This document shows, piece after piece, positions 1-10,556 of a DNA stretch of 64,000 bases; position 1 is the stretch's first letter; every line of letters starts with the position of its first letter. The stretch spans positions 5,918,767 to 5,982,766 of the forward strand of contig NC_056004.1 in the NCBI RefSeq assembly GCF_018446385.1, written 5' to 3'. This DNA is from Zingiber officinale. Its lineage: Eukaryota > Streptophyta > Magnoliopsida > Zingiberales > Zingiberaceae. The position numbers and the translations under genes were made by a program. Under the pieces are notes generated by a model, which ran no database searches, was not told the origin of the DNA, and saw only the letters and a program-made list of their open reading frames with translations.

Positions 1-762
1 CTCCGCGATGCTCTCGAGAGCTGGCTTCCACTGGCCATGGCGTGCGGCTCCACTACTTGACATGTTGCTTCTCGTCATCATGTCTCGAACCAATTCCTCC
101 AGCTCCTTGTCCACTTCTGCCTCCACTTGATGCTCTTCCGGTTGCTGAGAATGCATCTGCCAAATTCAATTCATTAGCAAAGATCATTTAAGAACATCAC
201 GCATTGTTGAATCTCTGTATTGAAATGGTATTTAATTTTGGGATCTGATAATTACCCACGCATGACGCACCGCACTGACAGTACTGTCGGGGTCGGTCGT
301 GCAGGCTCTGTATCCGTCTTCGCCTTTCACAGTGCTGGAGCCAGCTTTCTCCTCCTGTTTAGCGAGCAGCCGGCTCAGCCTGACGTGTCTCTTCGACGCG
401 AACTCCCTCAGCACCTCTGCCAGAAAATTTCTAAACAAATTAGAAAGGAAGATCGATCAGGAGTAGTCGGCAGAACGCATCGTCAGACCTTCGAAGCTGA
501 CGAGGCGGTAGACGTGGCCGATGAGGAGGGTGTCGTCGGGGGGAAGCAGTTTAAGGTACGTCACTGGCTTCCTTCGCTGGTGATGGGAGGTGGAGGGAGA
601 CGGACGGCAGACGTTGGAGGTGATCATAGCTGCGACGTAGTGACCGGGGTTGGCGGCCATGACTTGGGTGGCGGGGAGGGACCAGTAGGACTTTTCCAGT
701 CTCCCATCGCGGTGTTGGATCACCACCGTGGCTGCGACGTCCGCCGCTTGGCAATTCCCCAT
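1..762 (-). CDS. PADRE (DUF4228) domain protein, partial at the left edge
   Basis: A three-exon gene read leftwards: exon 1 762-489, exon 2 416-256, exon 3 from 156 past the window edge. Introns 488-417 (72 bp) and 255-157 (99 bp) have GT...AG ends and keep the frame, giving at least 197 residues. The N-terminus MGNCQAAD is followed by VVIQHRDGRLEKSYW, NPGHYVA, LKLLPPDDTLLIGHVYRLVSF and EVLREFA, the usual order of the plant PADRE/DUF4228 family. Exon 3 is acidic and ends near GQWKPALESIAE, which resembles the family's C-terminal motif, so only a short end is missing. Gly2 makes N-myristoylation possible (inference). Family members often respond to stress or pathogens; no enzymatic role is known. 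The family call is firm; the exon 2/3 junction is slightly less so. Confidence 0.85.
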
Positions 763-1008
763 GGCCGGAGGAAAGAAGGAATTTCAGTCTTTGTGAATCT
801 ACGACCAGGTGACATTTAAAGTCTGCAAGGACGAGGAAGCATTTATTCGTGAGGGGATATGCTTCACAGTGCAACTTACAATCCACATATATATTTTGAT
901 TCAATTGCAAGTTAACGTGCTTCAGCCCGCAACTGAATATGCCCTCCAGGAGTCAAGCCATCATATACCAATATGTACATAAAAAATATGAAATAATTTT
1001 TAAAATTG

Positions 1009-1012
<4 letters not shown>
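763..1012 (-). promoter_or_regulatory. Probable 5' flank of the PADRE gene
   Basis: Read on the minus strand, a TATATATGT stretch lies at about 894-884, some 120-130 bp upstream of the ATG at 762, a plausible TATA box plus 5' leader. No other element is recognised. The TA microsatellite starts immediately beyond it. Confidence 0.3.

Positions 1013-1061
<49 letters not shown>
1013..1061. repeat. (TA)n microsatellite
   Basis: About 24 uninterrupted TA units. A second, shorter TA run lies at about 1508-1525 on the other side of the hairpin-ended element, so both probably come from one interrupted microsatellite. Confidence 0.95.
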
Positions 1062-1062
<1 letters not shown>

Positions 1063-1503
1063 GAGATTGATATGCTGCGCGCCTGCACAGTGCGCGATTG
1101 TGCGCGCAGCATATCAATCGGTATTTTTTATTTTTTTTATTAGTTTTTAAATTAAAAAATAATTAAAAAATTTCTTTACGATTTTATTTTTAGGGTTCAG
1201 GTTTTGGTTGTAATGTTAAAGCTATTTTTTTTTTTAGATTTTACCTATGGGGTTTAGGCTTTCCAATTAGATTATAGTATTTGATTTAAAAAAAATATTA
1301 AAATAAAATTAATTTAAGTATTTATTGAGTATTGTAATATGTTAAGGGGATATATTAAGGTATTAAAAATTAGGAAATATTTAATTTTTTAATTGATTTT
1401 TTAAATTTAAAATATTAAAAAAAACGAAAAAAAAAAAAAAAAAACCGAGCGATCTCCTGCGCGCGCGCACAGTCGCGCACTGTACGAGCGCGCAGGAGAT
1501 CAC
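1062..1503. mobile_element. Hairpin-ended, TA-flanked small element (MITE-like)
   Basis: Two GC-rich hairpins bracket about 330 bp of AT-rich DNA. The left hairpin has 18-bp perfect arms at 1065-1082 and 1102-1119; the right has 14-bp perfect arms at 1451-1464 and 1488-1501. Compared in inverted orientation the two ends share the core CTGCGCGC...ACAGTGCGCGA.TGTGCGCG, so they form a terminal inverted repeat that is itself palindromic. The outer stem sequences differ between the ends but each is self-complementary. TA microsatellite lies on both sides. No coding capacity. MITEs inserted in TA microsatellites are known (Micron in rice); a link to that family is not shown. Confidence 0.6.
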
Positions 1504-1526
1504 TCCTCTATATATATATATATAAA

Positions 1527-2540
1527 GCCACAAGTAGATCAAGTTAACTTGACACAACTGATTATAGCCACCTCATTGATGTGATTCAACTGATTAGTAC
1601 TGCTATTGATCCAACGAGTTAAGTCAATTGGACTTGCAAGTTCGAAAAAATAGACAGCTTTTCATTCTTTCCGTCTTTTTCCCCGCTCCAAGTAAAGGCA
1701 TTAATGTACGGCTACTAAACTAGCAATTTGTAAATATTTTCACGCTGTCTCTGCAGGGCAATTAAACAAATAATAATTGTATTTGTCATATACGTATTAA
1801 TTAGACCCCTGATTAATTAATTCCTGACCGTATCAGACAATAAGTTGTTGGTTTAGGCGATCTTTCCTACTCCTACACCTCGTTTTATATATGTTACTAA
1901 CCATGAGAAAAGCAAGAGTGAAACTTGCAGGTTGATCAAGTTATACTGGAAATGTTAAATCACCAGAAGTGTCCAGGAAGGATGCAGACGCAATTAGCTA
2001 ACAAAACGCCAGTGTGATAATTATATATATATTCATTTAGTTTCACCAAACGATTATTTTGAGATTGCTAGATGTTTCTGCTTGCTGCCATTTCACACTT
2101 CAGTACATAGGAGACATCAGACACAGTAGAGTATGCATTAACTTAAATTCGCAGTCTTCCTTAATTTCTCCTCTATTTCAAATATAGAAAGAGACTACCA
2201 CGCTACCACGAACTCTTACTCATGGGAATGATTTTTGAAATGCAATTTACTTGACTTTCCCAACATTTTTTGATGCAATAACTTTGTTCTTCCTCTTGTC
2301 GTTCTCTTTGAGTCACCTACCAGATATTGTGTCAATGAAGCCTAAAGATTTTGTTAGTATCTTACACGAGTGTAATCTAAGATTAAATCTACTTCATCAA
2401 CGTCGTTATTAATTGATTACAATTTGTATCAATTAAATATATAGCCAACCTCTTCATATGATCAATTTTAAGGCGAAGAATACAATCAATTAAAGATTAA
2501 ATTAATTAATCATTAATTAAATAAACCTAAGAATATAAGA
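1527..2540. other. AT-rich intergenic DNA, no feature recognised
   Basis: I see no coding exon, RNA gene or clear repeat boundary here. Confidence 0.6.
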
Positions 2541-3180
2541 AAAATGTATAGGAATAATTACCCAATTTTGACCTTCTCCCTTGCATCTCCACTGCCGCCG
2601 CCCATCGCCCGATCGCCCCAAGCGCCATCGCATCATCCTCGGCCGGAGTCGCCGTCGCCGATTGCCGGAAGGGAGGAGTCAACGCAAGGGGACGAAGGCT
2701 ACTTCTCTCCCTCTCGCGATTTCTCCATCGCGCCATCGCCGCCGCCCCATCCTCGGATCGCCGCGAGCACCGACACCGTCGCCCTTCGTCGGTGCCAAGT
2801 CAGCCAGTCGTCGCTGTCTCTCCTTTGCCCCGGCTCGCCACCACAGCAGCCGCCGCGAGGCCTCCCCAGCAGCCACTGTCGCGTCGCCGCGTTTCGCTGC
2901 AACGCCGTTGCATGCACATCGTCGTTGTGACAATTGTGCGCCTTTCCTAGCGGCCCTAGGCTGTCGCCTACTCTGTTTTCCGCGACGAAACAGCCTTTCT
3001 GTGGCTATCGGCGCATTCGCGCATCACCGTCGCAGCTGTCTTCAACGCTGGCCAAGAGCCAACCGCCGCTGTCTGTGTGACTAGTCGAATCCAACCACCG
3101 CTGTCGCCGCCGAGAGCCCACCATCGGAAACAGAGGTGAAGTTTGAGGGTAACGACGTCTAAACATCTTGGGTTACTGGA
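2541..3180. other. GC-rich low-complexity island of unknown origin
   Basis: An abrupt switch from AT-rich to very GC-rich sequence dominated by GCC/CGC trinucleotides, ending at a T-tract near 3190. It is open in several frames on both strands (for example 2581-3084 plus, 167 codons, and 2679-2933 minus), but the translations are Arg/Pro/Ser/Ala-rich with no recognisable domain, as expected from composition alone. It could be a transposon leader or a broken first exon; I do not assign a product. Confidence 0.4.
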
Positions 3181-3720
3181 ATTTGGAATTTTTTTTTTTT
3201 TTGCAATGCATAGGTGAATAAATGTGATATGTATATGAGTTTTGGGTTGATGAAATGAAATTGAATACAAATTTATTAAAAGATGAACAATGGTAATTGT
3301 AAGAATAGTTCTCTCCACGGTTCTTCTATGTATGGTTGTACATGATACAGTTGAGGATACAAGGAGAATTAGGTTAAGGATAAATCTAATATCTGATTTA
3401 TTTTATAGATTGATCCAACTAGGATTTTCCTAATTGGATTTGGGATTTAGGTTATTGATGCATGATGGAATTAGTTAAACGGTACAATTTGTTACAGAAC
3501 TCTGATTCGAGACGAGCACTTCGATATAAGAATTGTTTAGCTCAATCTACATTCAAGTCAGATACCTCTTGCTTTGTTTCTTTAGTGTTTTGTCCTTAAT
3601 GAATGAGCTATGATTAGATAGTCAACCGTATTTATTTAGACTCTATTCACATTACTTCTTGAGTTTAATACTTTTTTTGTTTGATCTTTAAGATGATCAA
3701 CTTGATACGTATATAGTCAT
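3181..3720. other. AT-rich intergenic DNA, no feature recognised
   Basis: No supported feature between the GC-rich island and the microsatellite. Confidence 0.6.
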
Positions 3721-3722
3721 AT

Positions 3723-3753
<31 letters not shown>

Positions 3754-3757
3754 GAGA

Positions 3758-3803
<46 letters not shown>
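3721..3803. repeat. Compound (AC)n(AT)n(AG)n microsatellite
   Basis: Three adjoining dinucleotide runs with one GT interruption in the AG part. Confidence 0.95.
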
Positions 3804-3805
<2 letters not shown>

Positions 3806-4037
3806 AGGTGAGGTAACGTAGGGAGAGATCTAAGGGAAGAAGAATTGACCTATAGAAAATAGTTTTAATTTTTGAGTATTGCCTCTACTTATATATTTTT
3901 TTAGTAGGCCAAAACTCTAATATTTTTATAATTTCATACACCTCTAGGAATTGGGGCAATTGCCCCGCCAAAGTGATACATGGTTTCGCCCTTGGTTGCG
4001 TGTGTAATATAATACATGAACGCACCGCTCATAAACT

Positions 4038-4184
4038 AAGTAAGGGGTGCACTAGATCCATGTAATAGTGCAATGCTAGGGTGAAGCTCGAAAATCCCAA
4101 TAGTAAACTACTATAACGGACTCACCCTTATAAAAAATTAATTTAATATCATACTTGATCTTAGCCAAAAAGCTGAGAAAAATT
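4038..4184 (-). pseudogene. U2 snRNA pseudogene with internal deletion
   Basis: On the minus strand the 5' end reads TTTCTCAGCTTTTTGGCTAA then GATCAAGT, close to the universal U2 5' end. It then jumps to ATGATATTAAATTAATTTTT, which in plant U2 follows stem-loop II. The 3' half is recognisable: GGGTGAGTCCGTTATAGTAG, CTATTGGG, TTCGAGC and GCATTGCACTATTACATGG. About 45-50 nt are missing, including the GUAGUA branch-site pairing region and stem II, so it cannot act as U2. Many substitutions mark it as old. No snRNA promoter is apparent upstream (above 4185). Confidence 0.85.
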
Positions 4185-4189
4185 CTCAT

Positions 4190-4390
4190 TAATACGGCGC
4201 AACTAAGTCTCGAACTTTAGATTCCTGATTGATTAATGAGAAAATTTTCCAATAATAAAGCGCAGCTAAGTCTTAAACTCTAGATCCCTGATTGATTAAT
4301 GAAAAAATTCCTAATAATACGCTACAGCTGAATCTCAAACTCTAGATCATTAATTGATGCATTTATGAAAATTACTAATAAACCTTAAAT
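4190..4390. repeat. Three-copy ~63-bp tandem repeat
   Basis: Three diverged units, each reading roughly acg-c-aGCtaAgTCT-aaaCT-TAGAT then TGATTGATTAATGA-AAAATT. It abuts the 5' end of the U2 pseudogene. Confidence 0.75.
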
Positions 4391-5539
4391 TTATTTTCAG
4401 AGTGAATAGAAAAAAGAACATTAATGTAATTTTATTTTGGATTTCATCGAAATTTATTAGTAAGGGGGGAGATTCAATCCTTTTCCACATGAATCTTGGC
4501 TAGATTTACGACGGAAAACTAATTTTTGTCTCAAATCTGTGATAAATTTTGGGGCGAATCATGATTCGTCGCTTATTTGGGACGAAATAATATTTGTCGC
4601 AAATTTGCAACAAATCCTGGTTTGTTGCAAAATTAAGATAATTTTGCAACAAAAAAAAATTATCGCAAATTTTTTCCCAAAAACAAAAAAAAAATTCTAG
4701 AATATATTTTATTTTTTTTCTTTTATCTTATTTACAATAACACATACAACATCTTCAACAAAATAATATCCAACACATCCATATCCAACATCCGAACAAA
4801 TCATCCCAAAACTAAACACAACCATATCCAACATCCAAACAAATTATCCTCAAACTAAACACATCATATTCATATATACAAATAACCAAAATCCAAACAA
4901 CAACAAGTTCAACAAATCATAATATCTAAACATGAAAATTCTATCATAATCTAAATAACAAATGTAACAAGCCATCCAAACATGTAAAAATAACATGATA
5001 TAACATGCAAAAATATACCAAACATGATATAACATGCAAAGTATTTAGGTAAAATAAAAATATAGAATCAACTATAACATCACATGAAAAAAATCCAAAC
5101 ATAAAATTTACCATAAATTTACGAAGAATCACCGCCACCACCATTATCATCGTCACTGTCATCACCATCATCACCGTCATCGGGAGGAAGATGTTGCATA
5201 ATAAAGTACCAAGTTGTCACCATTTATTCTGCATTTTGTCTGTTTACAATAAATTACATTAATAAAAACTTATAGACAACAAACTAATGATAAATGTGTA
5301 CCAAGTGCACATACATATGAAAATACAATATAACAACCAAAATAAAAAAATAAGAGATAGTACAATAGACAAACATAGTATCATTATTAATAAACAAGTT
5401 TAGATACATATACTTGACAAAGGAGAACAACAACGAGCGTCTCTCCAAGCCACGTCTAATACAAACCTACACAAACAACAATACAATGTTTACAATTATA
5501 TATATGATTCTAAAAAATATAAATCCTCTAACACCGACA

Positions 5540-6250
5540 GAGACACGACCAAGCGTGGGTGCCCGGCAGCAGCCGATGGGGGCTGACAGCAACCCCCGGA
5601 CTGGCATTGGTCGCCTAGGCCACTGACGGTCGCCAATGGCCGCCAGCGGCATATAGGGGGTCGGGAGACACCCACCTTGATTGGCAGGGGGCCAGCCAGA
5701 GCTGGATCGGGCACCCCGCGCCCTCCGTGCAAGAACAGACGTCGCGACCAGCATCGTTTGTTGACAGCAGCAAGAGACTGGCAGCAGCCCCCCTAGGCGT
5801 AATGGGGGGGGGCGGCGACCGGCCGCCAGCGTCGCCAAGGGGCCGCCAGCTATCGTCTAGTCTACCAACGGCCACCGATGGCTGCCATCGACATACAGTG
5901 GCCGGCAAACGCCCACCGTGGTCAGCAGGGGGCCAGCCAAGGCTGGATCTGGTGCCCCACGCCTACCGAGGTGCCTACCATGAAAGAATAGCCGCCACGA
6001 CCAGGCAGCGGCCGGTGCGGTGCGCCCGGTATGCCGGAGAAGAGAGGGAGAGGAATGAACTTTACTTGCGAGATCGTGTTCGGAAGGGATGGAGAAGCCT
6101 GCCGTGAAAGAACAACCGCCGGGACCAGGCAGCGGCTAGCGTGGTGTGCCCGATATGCTGGAGAAGAGAGGGAGAGAAAACGAACCTTACCTTCTAGAGA
6201 CCGTGCGCCCGGAAGGGATGGAGAAGCCTGCAAGTCACCGCCGCCAACGA
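5540..6250. repeat. GC-rich island with internal duplications inside the CACTA-like element
   Basis: GC-rich sequence enclosed by AT-rich DNA. A segment of about 117 bp is tandemly duplicated at about 5985-6232; both copies include the GCCGGAGAAGAGAGGGAG-type box and GGAAGGGATGGAGAAGCCTG. A second pair of similar segments, each around the box GGGGGCCAGCCA, lies near 5640-5790 and 5870-6010. Read on the minus strand it could be the leader or first exon of the element's gene (inference); I see no recognisable protein. Confidence 0.6.
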
Positions 6251-6394
6251 GCTGAGAATAGAAGAGGAGATAAAGAATTAGGTCAGGTTAGGGATCGGGA
6301 ATATTAGGGATTTTAGCGACAAATTTAAATTCATTGCGAAATTCGTCCCAAATTTGAGACGAATTTCTAATTTCGTCCCAAAATTTAAGTTATA

Positions 6395-9300
6395 CGTTTA
6401 AAAATTGGAAGATGACCCTAGAGAGCTTAGAATGCCCCCGAACGAGTAATAAATATTTGATTCTTGTTCCAAAAATTTATAAACGTTAGTGTATTGGTTA
6501 AAAATTATGTTTGAGCCCATTATTAAGATCATGAGATCGATATGAACCCATAGATACTTGTTTCGTATCATTCCGAGCTCTCTAGGGTCATCTTCCAATT
6601 TTTAAAAGTCTAACCTAAAAAAAATATTTGGGACGATTTTGAAATTTTGTCCCAAATTTGCGGTGAACTTCTGATTTTGTCCCAGATTTGGGACGAATTT
6701 CTAAGTTCGTCGTAAATTTTTTTTTTTTTCAAAAATTAAAATAAATGCGTATAAAATGCGGAAGAAGGACCTAAGAGTTAGGAATCACATGAAATAAGTT
6801 TCTATGAGTTCGTATCGATCTCCTGATCACAATGATGGTCTCAAATATTTTTTTCGTAGAATATATATTAGGTAAGTGATTTTTGGATATCAAAATTACC
6901 TTACCATTTTCAAACTCTAACTCTTTTTCACCAAGTCTTAAGGTTTATAGACTCCATCTAATTATTATTATGATTAAAAAATTTTATTAGTTATTTGAAG
7001 TCATCATTGTGATCAAGAGATCGATACAAACCCATAGGAACTTGTTTCATATGATTCGGAACTCTCTAGGTCCATCTTTCGCATTTTAAACGTTTTTTTT
7101 TTTTTTTTTTTTTTAAAAATAATTTTTGCGACGAACTTGGAAATTCGCCCCAAATTAGGGACGAAATTCAAATTTCGTCCCTAATTTGGGACGAATTTCC
7201 AAGTTCGTCCCAATATTTTTTTTTAAGTTATACTTTTAAAAATTGGAAGATGACTCTAGAGAGCTCGTAATGTCACAAAACAAGTTTCTATTGGTTCGTA
7301 TCATTCTAATGATCTTATTAATGGGGTCAAACATAATTTTTAACAAATATACTGATGATTATAAATTTTTTACCCTGAACAAGTAATAAATATTTGATTC
7401 TTGTTCTAAAAATTTATAAACATCAGTGTGATGGTTAAAAATTATGTTTGAGCCCATTAGTAAGATCAGGAGATCGATATAAACTCATAGAAGCTTGTTT
7501 TGTGTCATTCCGAGCTCTCTAGGGTCATTTTCTAATTTTTAAAAGTCTAATCTAAAAAAACCATATTTGGGACGAATTTGAAATTTTGTCCCAAATTTGC
7601 GACGAACTTCTAAGTTTGTCCCAGATATGGGATGAATTTCTAAGTTCGTCGCAAAATTTAATTTTTCAAAAATCAAAATAAATGTGTATAAAATACAGAA
7701 GATGGACCTAGAGAGCTCGGAATCACATGAAACAAGTTCCTGCGGGATTGTATCGATCTCCTAAATACAATAATGGCCTCAAACATTTTTTCACACAATA
7801 TATTTAGGTGAGTGATTTTTGGATATCAAAATCACCTAACCATTTTCAAACCCAAACTCTTTTTCACCAAATCTTAAGATTTATAGACTCTATCTAATTA
7901 TTATTATGATTAAAAAATTTTATTAGTTATTTGAGGTCATCATTGTGATCAGGAGATCGATACGAACTCATAGGAAATTGTTTCATATGATTTTGAGCTC
8001 TCTAGGTCCATCTTCCGTATTTTAAACACAATTTTTTTTTTTTGAAAAAAAATAATTTTTGCAACGAACTTGGAAATTCATCCCAAATTAGGGACGAACT
8101 TTGAAGTTCATCCCTAATTTGGGACAAATTTCCAAGTTCGTCCTAATTTTTTTTTAAGTTATACTTTTAAAAATTGGAAGATGACCCTAGAGAGGTCGGC
8201 ATGTCACGAAATAAGTTTCTATGTGTTTGTATCATTCTCCTGATCTTATTAATATGGTCAAACATAATTTTTAACAAATATACTGATAATTATAAATTTT
8301 TTATGCCAAATGAGTAATCAATATTTGATTCTTGTTCTAAAAATTTATAAACGTCAGTGTATTGGTTAAAAATTATGTTTAAGCTCATTAGTAAGATCAG
8401 GAGATCGATATGAACACATAGAAACTTGTTTTGTGTCATTTTGAGCTCTCTAGGGTCATTTTCCAGTTTTTAAAAGTCTAACCTAAAAAAAATATATGGG
8501 ACAAATTTGAAATTTCATCCCAAATTTGCCACGAACTTCTGAGTTCGTCCTAGATTTGGGATGAATTTCTAAATTCGTCGTAATTGTTTTTCAAAAATAA
8601 AAATAATTGCGTATAAAATGCGGAAGATGGACCTAGAGAACTCTGAATCACATGAAACAAGTTCTTATGGGTTCGTATCGATCTCCTGATCACAATGATA
8701 ACCTCAAATATTTTTTTTCACACAATATATTTAGGTGAGTGATTTTTGGATATCAAAATCACCTAACCATTTCCAAAATCTAACTCTTTTTTATCAAGTC
8801 TTAAGGTTTATAGACTCCATCTAATTATTATTACTATTAAAAAAATTTATTAGTTATTTGAGGTCATCATTGTGATCAGGAGATCGATACGAACCTATAG
8901 GAACCTGTTTCATATGATTCGGAGCTCTCTAGATCCATCTTCCATATTTTAAACGTATTTTTTTTTTATTTTTGAAAACAATAATTTTTGCGGCGAACTT
9001 AGAAATTCATCCCAAATTAGGGACGAACGTCGAAGTTCGTCCCTAATTTGGGACGAATTTCCAAGTTCATCCCAAATTTTTTTTTTAAGTTATACCTTTA
9101 AAAATTGGAAGATGACCCTAGAGAGTTCGGAATGACACGAAACAAGTTTCTATGAGTTCGTATCATTCTTCTAATCTTATTAATAGGGCCAAACATAATT
9201 TTTAACAAATATACTGATGATTATAAATTTTTTACCCCAAACGAGTAATAAATATTTGATTCTTGTTCCAAAAGTTTATAAACATCAGTGTATTGGTTAA

Positions 9301-9480
9301 AAATTATGTTTGAGCCCATTAGTAAGATCAGGAAATTGATACGAACCTATAGAAACTTATTTCGTGTCATTTCGAGCTCTCTAGGGTCATTTTTCAATTT
9401 TTAAAAGTCTAACCTAAAAAAAAAAGATTTTGGAACAAATTTGAAATTTCGTCTCAAATTTGTGACAAAATTGGCGACGA
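6395..9480. repeat. ~935-bp tandem array made of alternating inverted modules
   Basis: The landmark GGGACGAATTTGAAATTTTG recurs near 6631, 7570, 8499 and 9432, a period of about 930-940 bp: three units plus a partial one at the start. Each unit holds two long inverted repeats. In the first unit, arm 6741-6850 pairs with 6990-7091, and arm 7228-7344 pairs with 7433-7545. All four arms share CTAGAGAGCTCGGAAT and AAACAAGTTTCTATGGGTTC in alternating orientation. The spacers GGGACGAA...TTCGTCCC are short palindromes too. No coding capacity. Confidence 0.85.
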
Positions 9481-9750
9481 ATATATATTCGTTGACAATT
9501 AGCAACAAGTCTAGGGATTTGCCACAAAATTGCATAAATTTTTCAATGAAATTTATACTTAAACGCTGATTGACAACGAATTCTGTGATGAAAATATATT
9601 TATTGCTAATATCTGATAAATTTATTTCGTTGTTATTTTCGTTGCTAATTAGCGACGAATTTGATTTTCGTTGCAAAATCTGTTGCAAATTTGCAACGAA
9701 TATTATTCGTCCCAAATATTCTTCCCTAAATTGCATTTGTTTTAGTGTAA

Positions 9751-10556
9751 TTCACTTGTATCTAAATTTTATTTCTTAGATATTTGTTTAGGGTTACATG
9801 ATTTGTTGGGTTAAGTCGGGCCTGCTCATACTCTATTCAATTTATGCTTGTGTGGTTGTTTTCCTTTTACCAGCCGTGTGGACTTTGTTTTATTAGCAGA
9901 AATTATTATCTTCTGCTGTGTCGAGTAAGTATTCTTTTAGGGCATGATAGTATCCATACGGATATTTAAACAAACAAAAAAAAATCATTAACTCATTCTT
10001 AGTCCTTTCCATATTATCAAATTACTGCCATGTCCAACAATCAGCAAGTAATAAATTCATTTCATATTGCTAAACATTTCTACTCATAAAAATGGTAAAA
10101 TAATCATAAATTCATGTTTACATATATGAATTCATAAAAAAGTCCAACTGTAATACAAACCATTCCTCGAATTCAACTTCTCAATCAGTACTGTTTTTCA
10201 TGTTTAATTGAACGTTATACTACTCGCCCACGTCGCTGTGCGCTCCCTGCAGAACTCTCGGCTGCCTTCGTCGTCTCTAGCGCCAAAATCGTCATCTCGA
10301 CGGCAATTCGCCCAATTCAGGAAATGCATTCCCAGTTTGGACGAGCAGTACTGACACATAGGAAGCGATGAGAGCATCATCCTTATCCTCGACTGGGGGA
10401 AATTGTGATCAATTTAATTATCAAAACATAGTAAGTAATGGAATTTAGGCAAGCGTCGATGAGCAACTAGAAAACACCTTCCTTAATCGTGCCTTCACTG
10501 GTGTGCATGCCACCACGAATGCCATAAAGCCTTTTCAGTATAATGCTCGATCCGCC
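9751..10556 (+). promoter_or_regulatory. 5' flank of the GT34 gene
   Basis: AT-rich up to about 10220, then GC content rises towards the start codon. A TATA box could not be placed with confidence. No other gene is seen here. Confidence 0.4.

Larger units (their letters stand above)
4486..9747 (-). mobile_element. CACTA (En/Spm)-like DNA transposon derivative
   Basis: Both ends carry dense subterminal repeats of the GCGACGAA / TTCGTCGC / GGGACGAA type that is characteristic of plant CACTA elements. Read on the minus strand, the right end begins CACTAAAACAAATGC at 9747. The left end is diverged (CACATGAATC near 4486) and no 3-bp target duplication is evident, so that boundary is approximate. 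Inside, a minus-strand open stretch at 5223-5119 ends in HLPPDDGDDGDDSDDD then GGGGDSS and a stop, resembling the acidic tails of CACTA-encoded proteins. No transposase core is recognisable. The element is probably a non-autonomous derivative, swollen by the tandem array at 6395-9480. Confidence 0.55.

Noticed and set aside
220-819. Plus-strand open frame of 199 codons and minus frame 551-910
   Set aside because: Both overlap the PADRE exons in other frames and show no domain; they reflect the GC-rich exon.
912-1112. Minus-strand open frame rich in alternating Tyr/Ile
   Set aside because: Translation of the TA microsatellite.
2581-3084. Arg/Pro-rich protein of 167 residues
   Set aside because: Low-complexity composition, no domain, and competing open frames on both strands.
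3900-4037. SINE or LINE end around GGGGCAATTGCCCC
   Set aside because: The palindrome is suggestive, but no tail, box A/B or target duplication could be identified.
4038-4184. A functional U2 snRNA gene
   Set aside because: The branch-site pairing region is missing and no snRNA promoter elements were seen.
10503-10556. Extension of the GT34 reading frame upstream of 10557
   Set aside because: It begins with GTG, not ATG. The ATG at 10557 has a strong plant context and gives a normal GT34 N-terminus.
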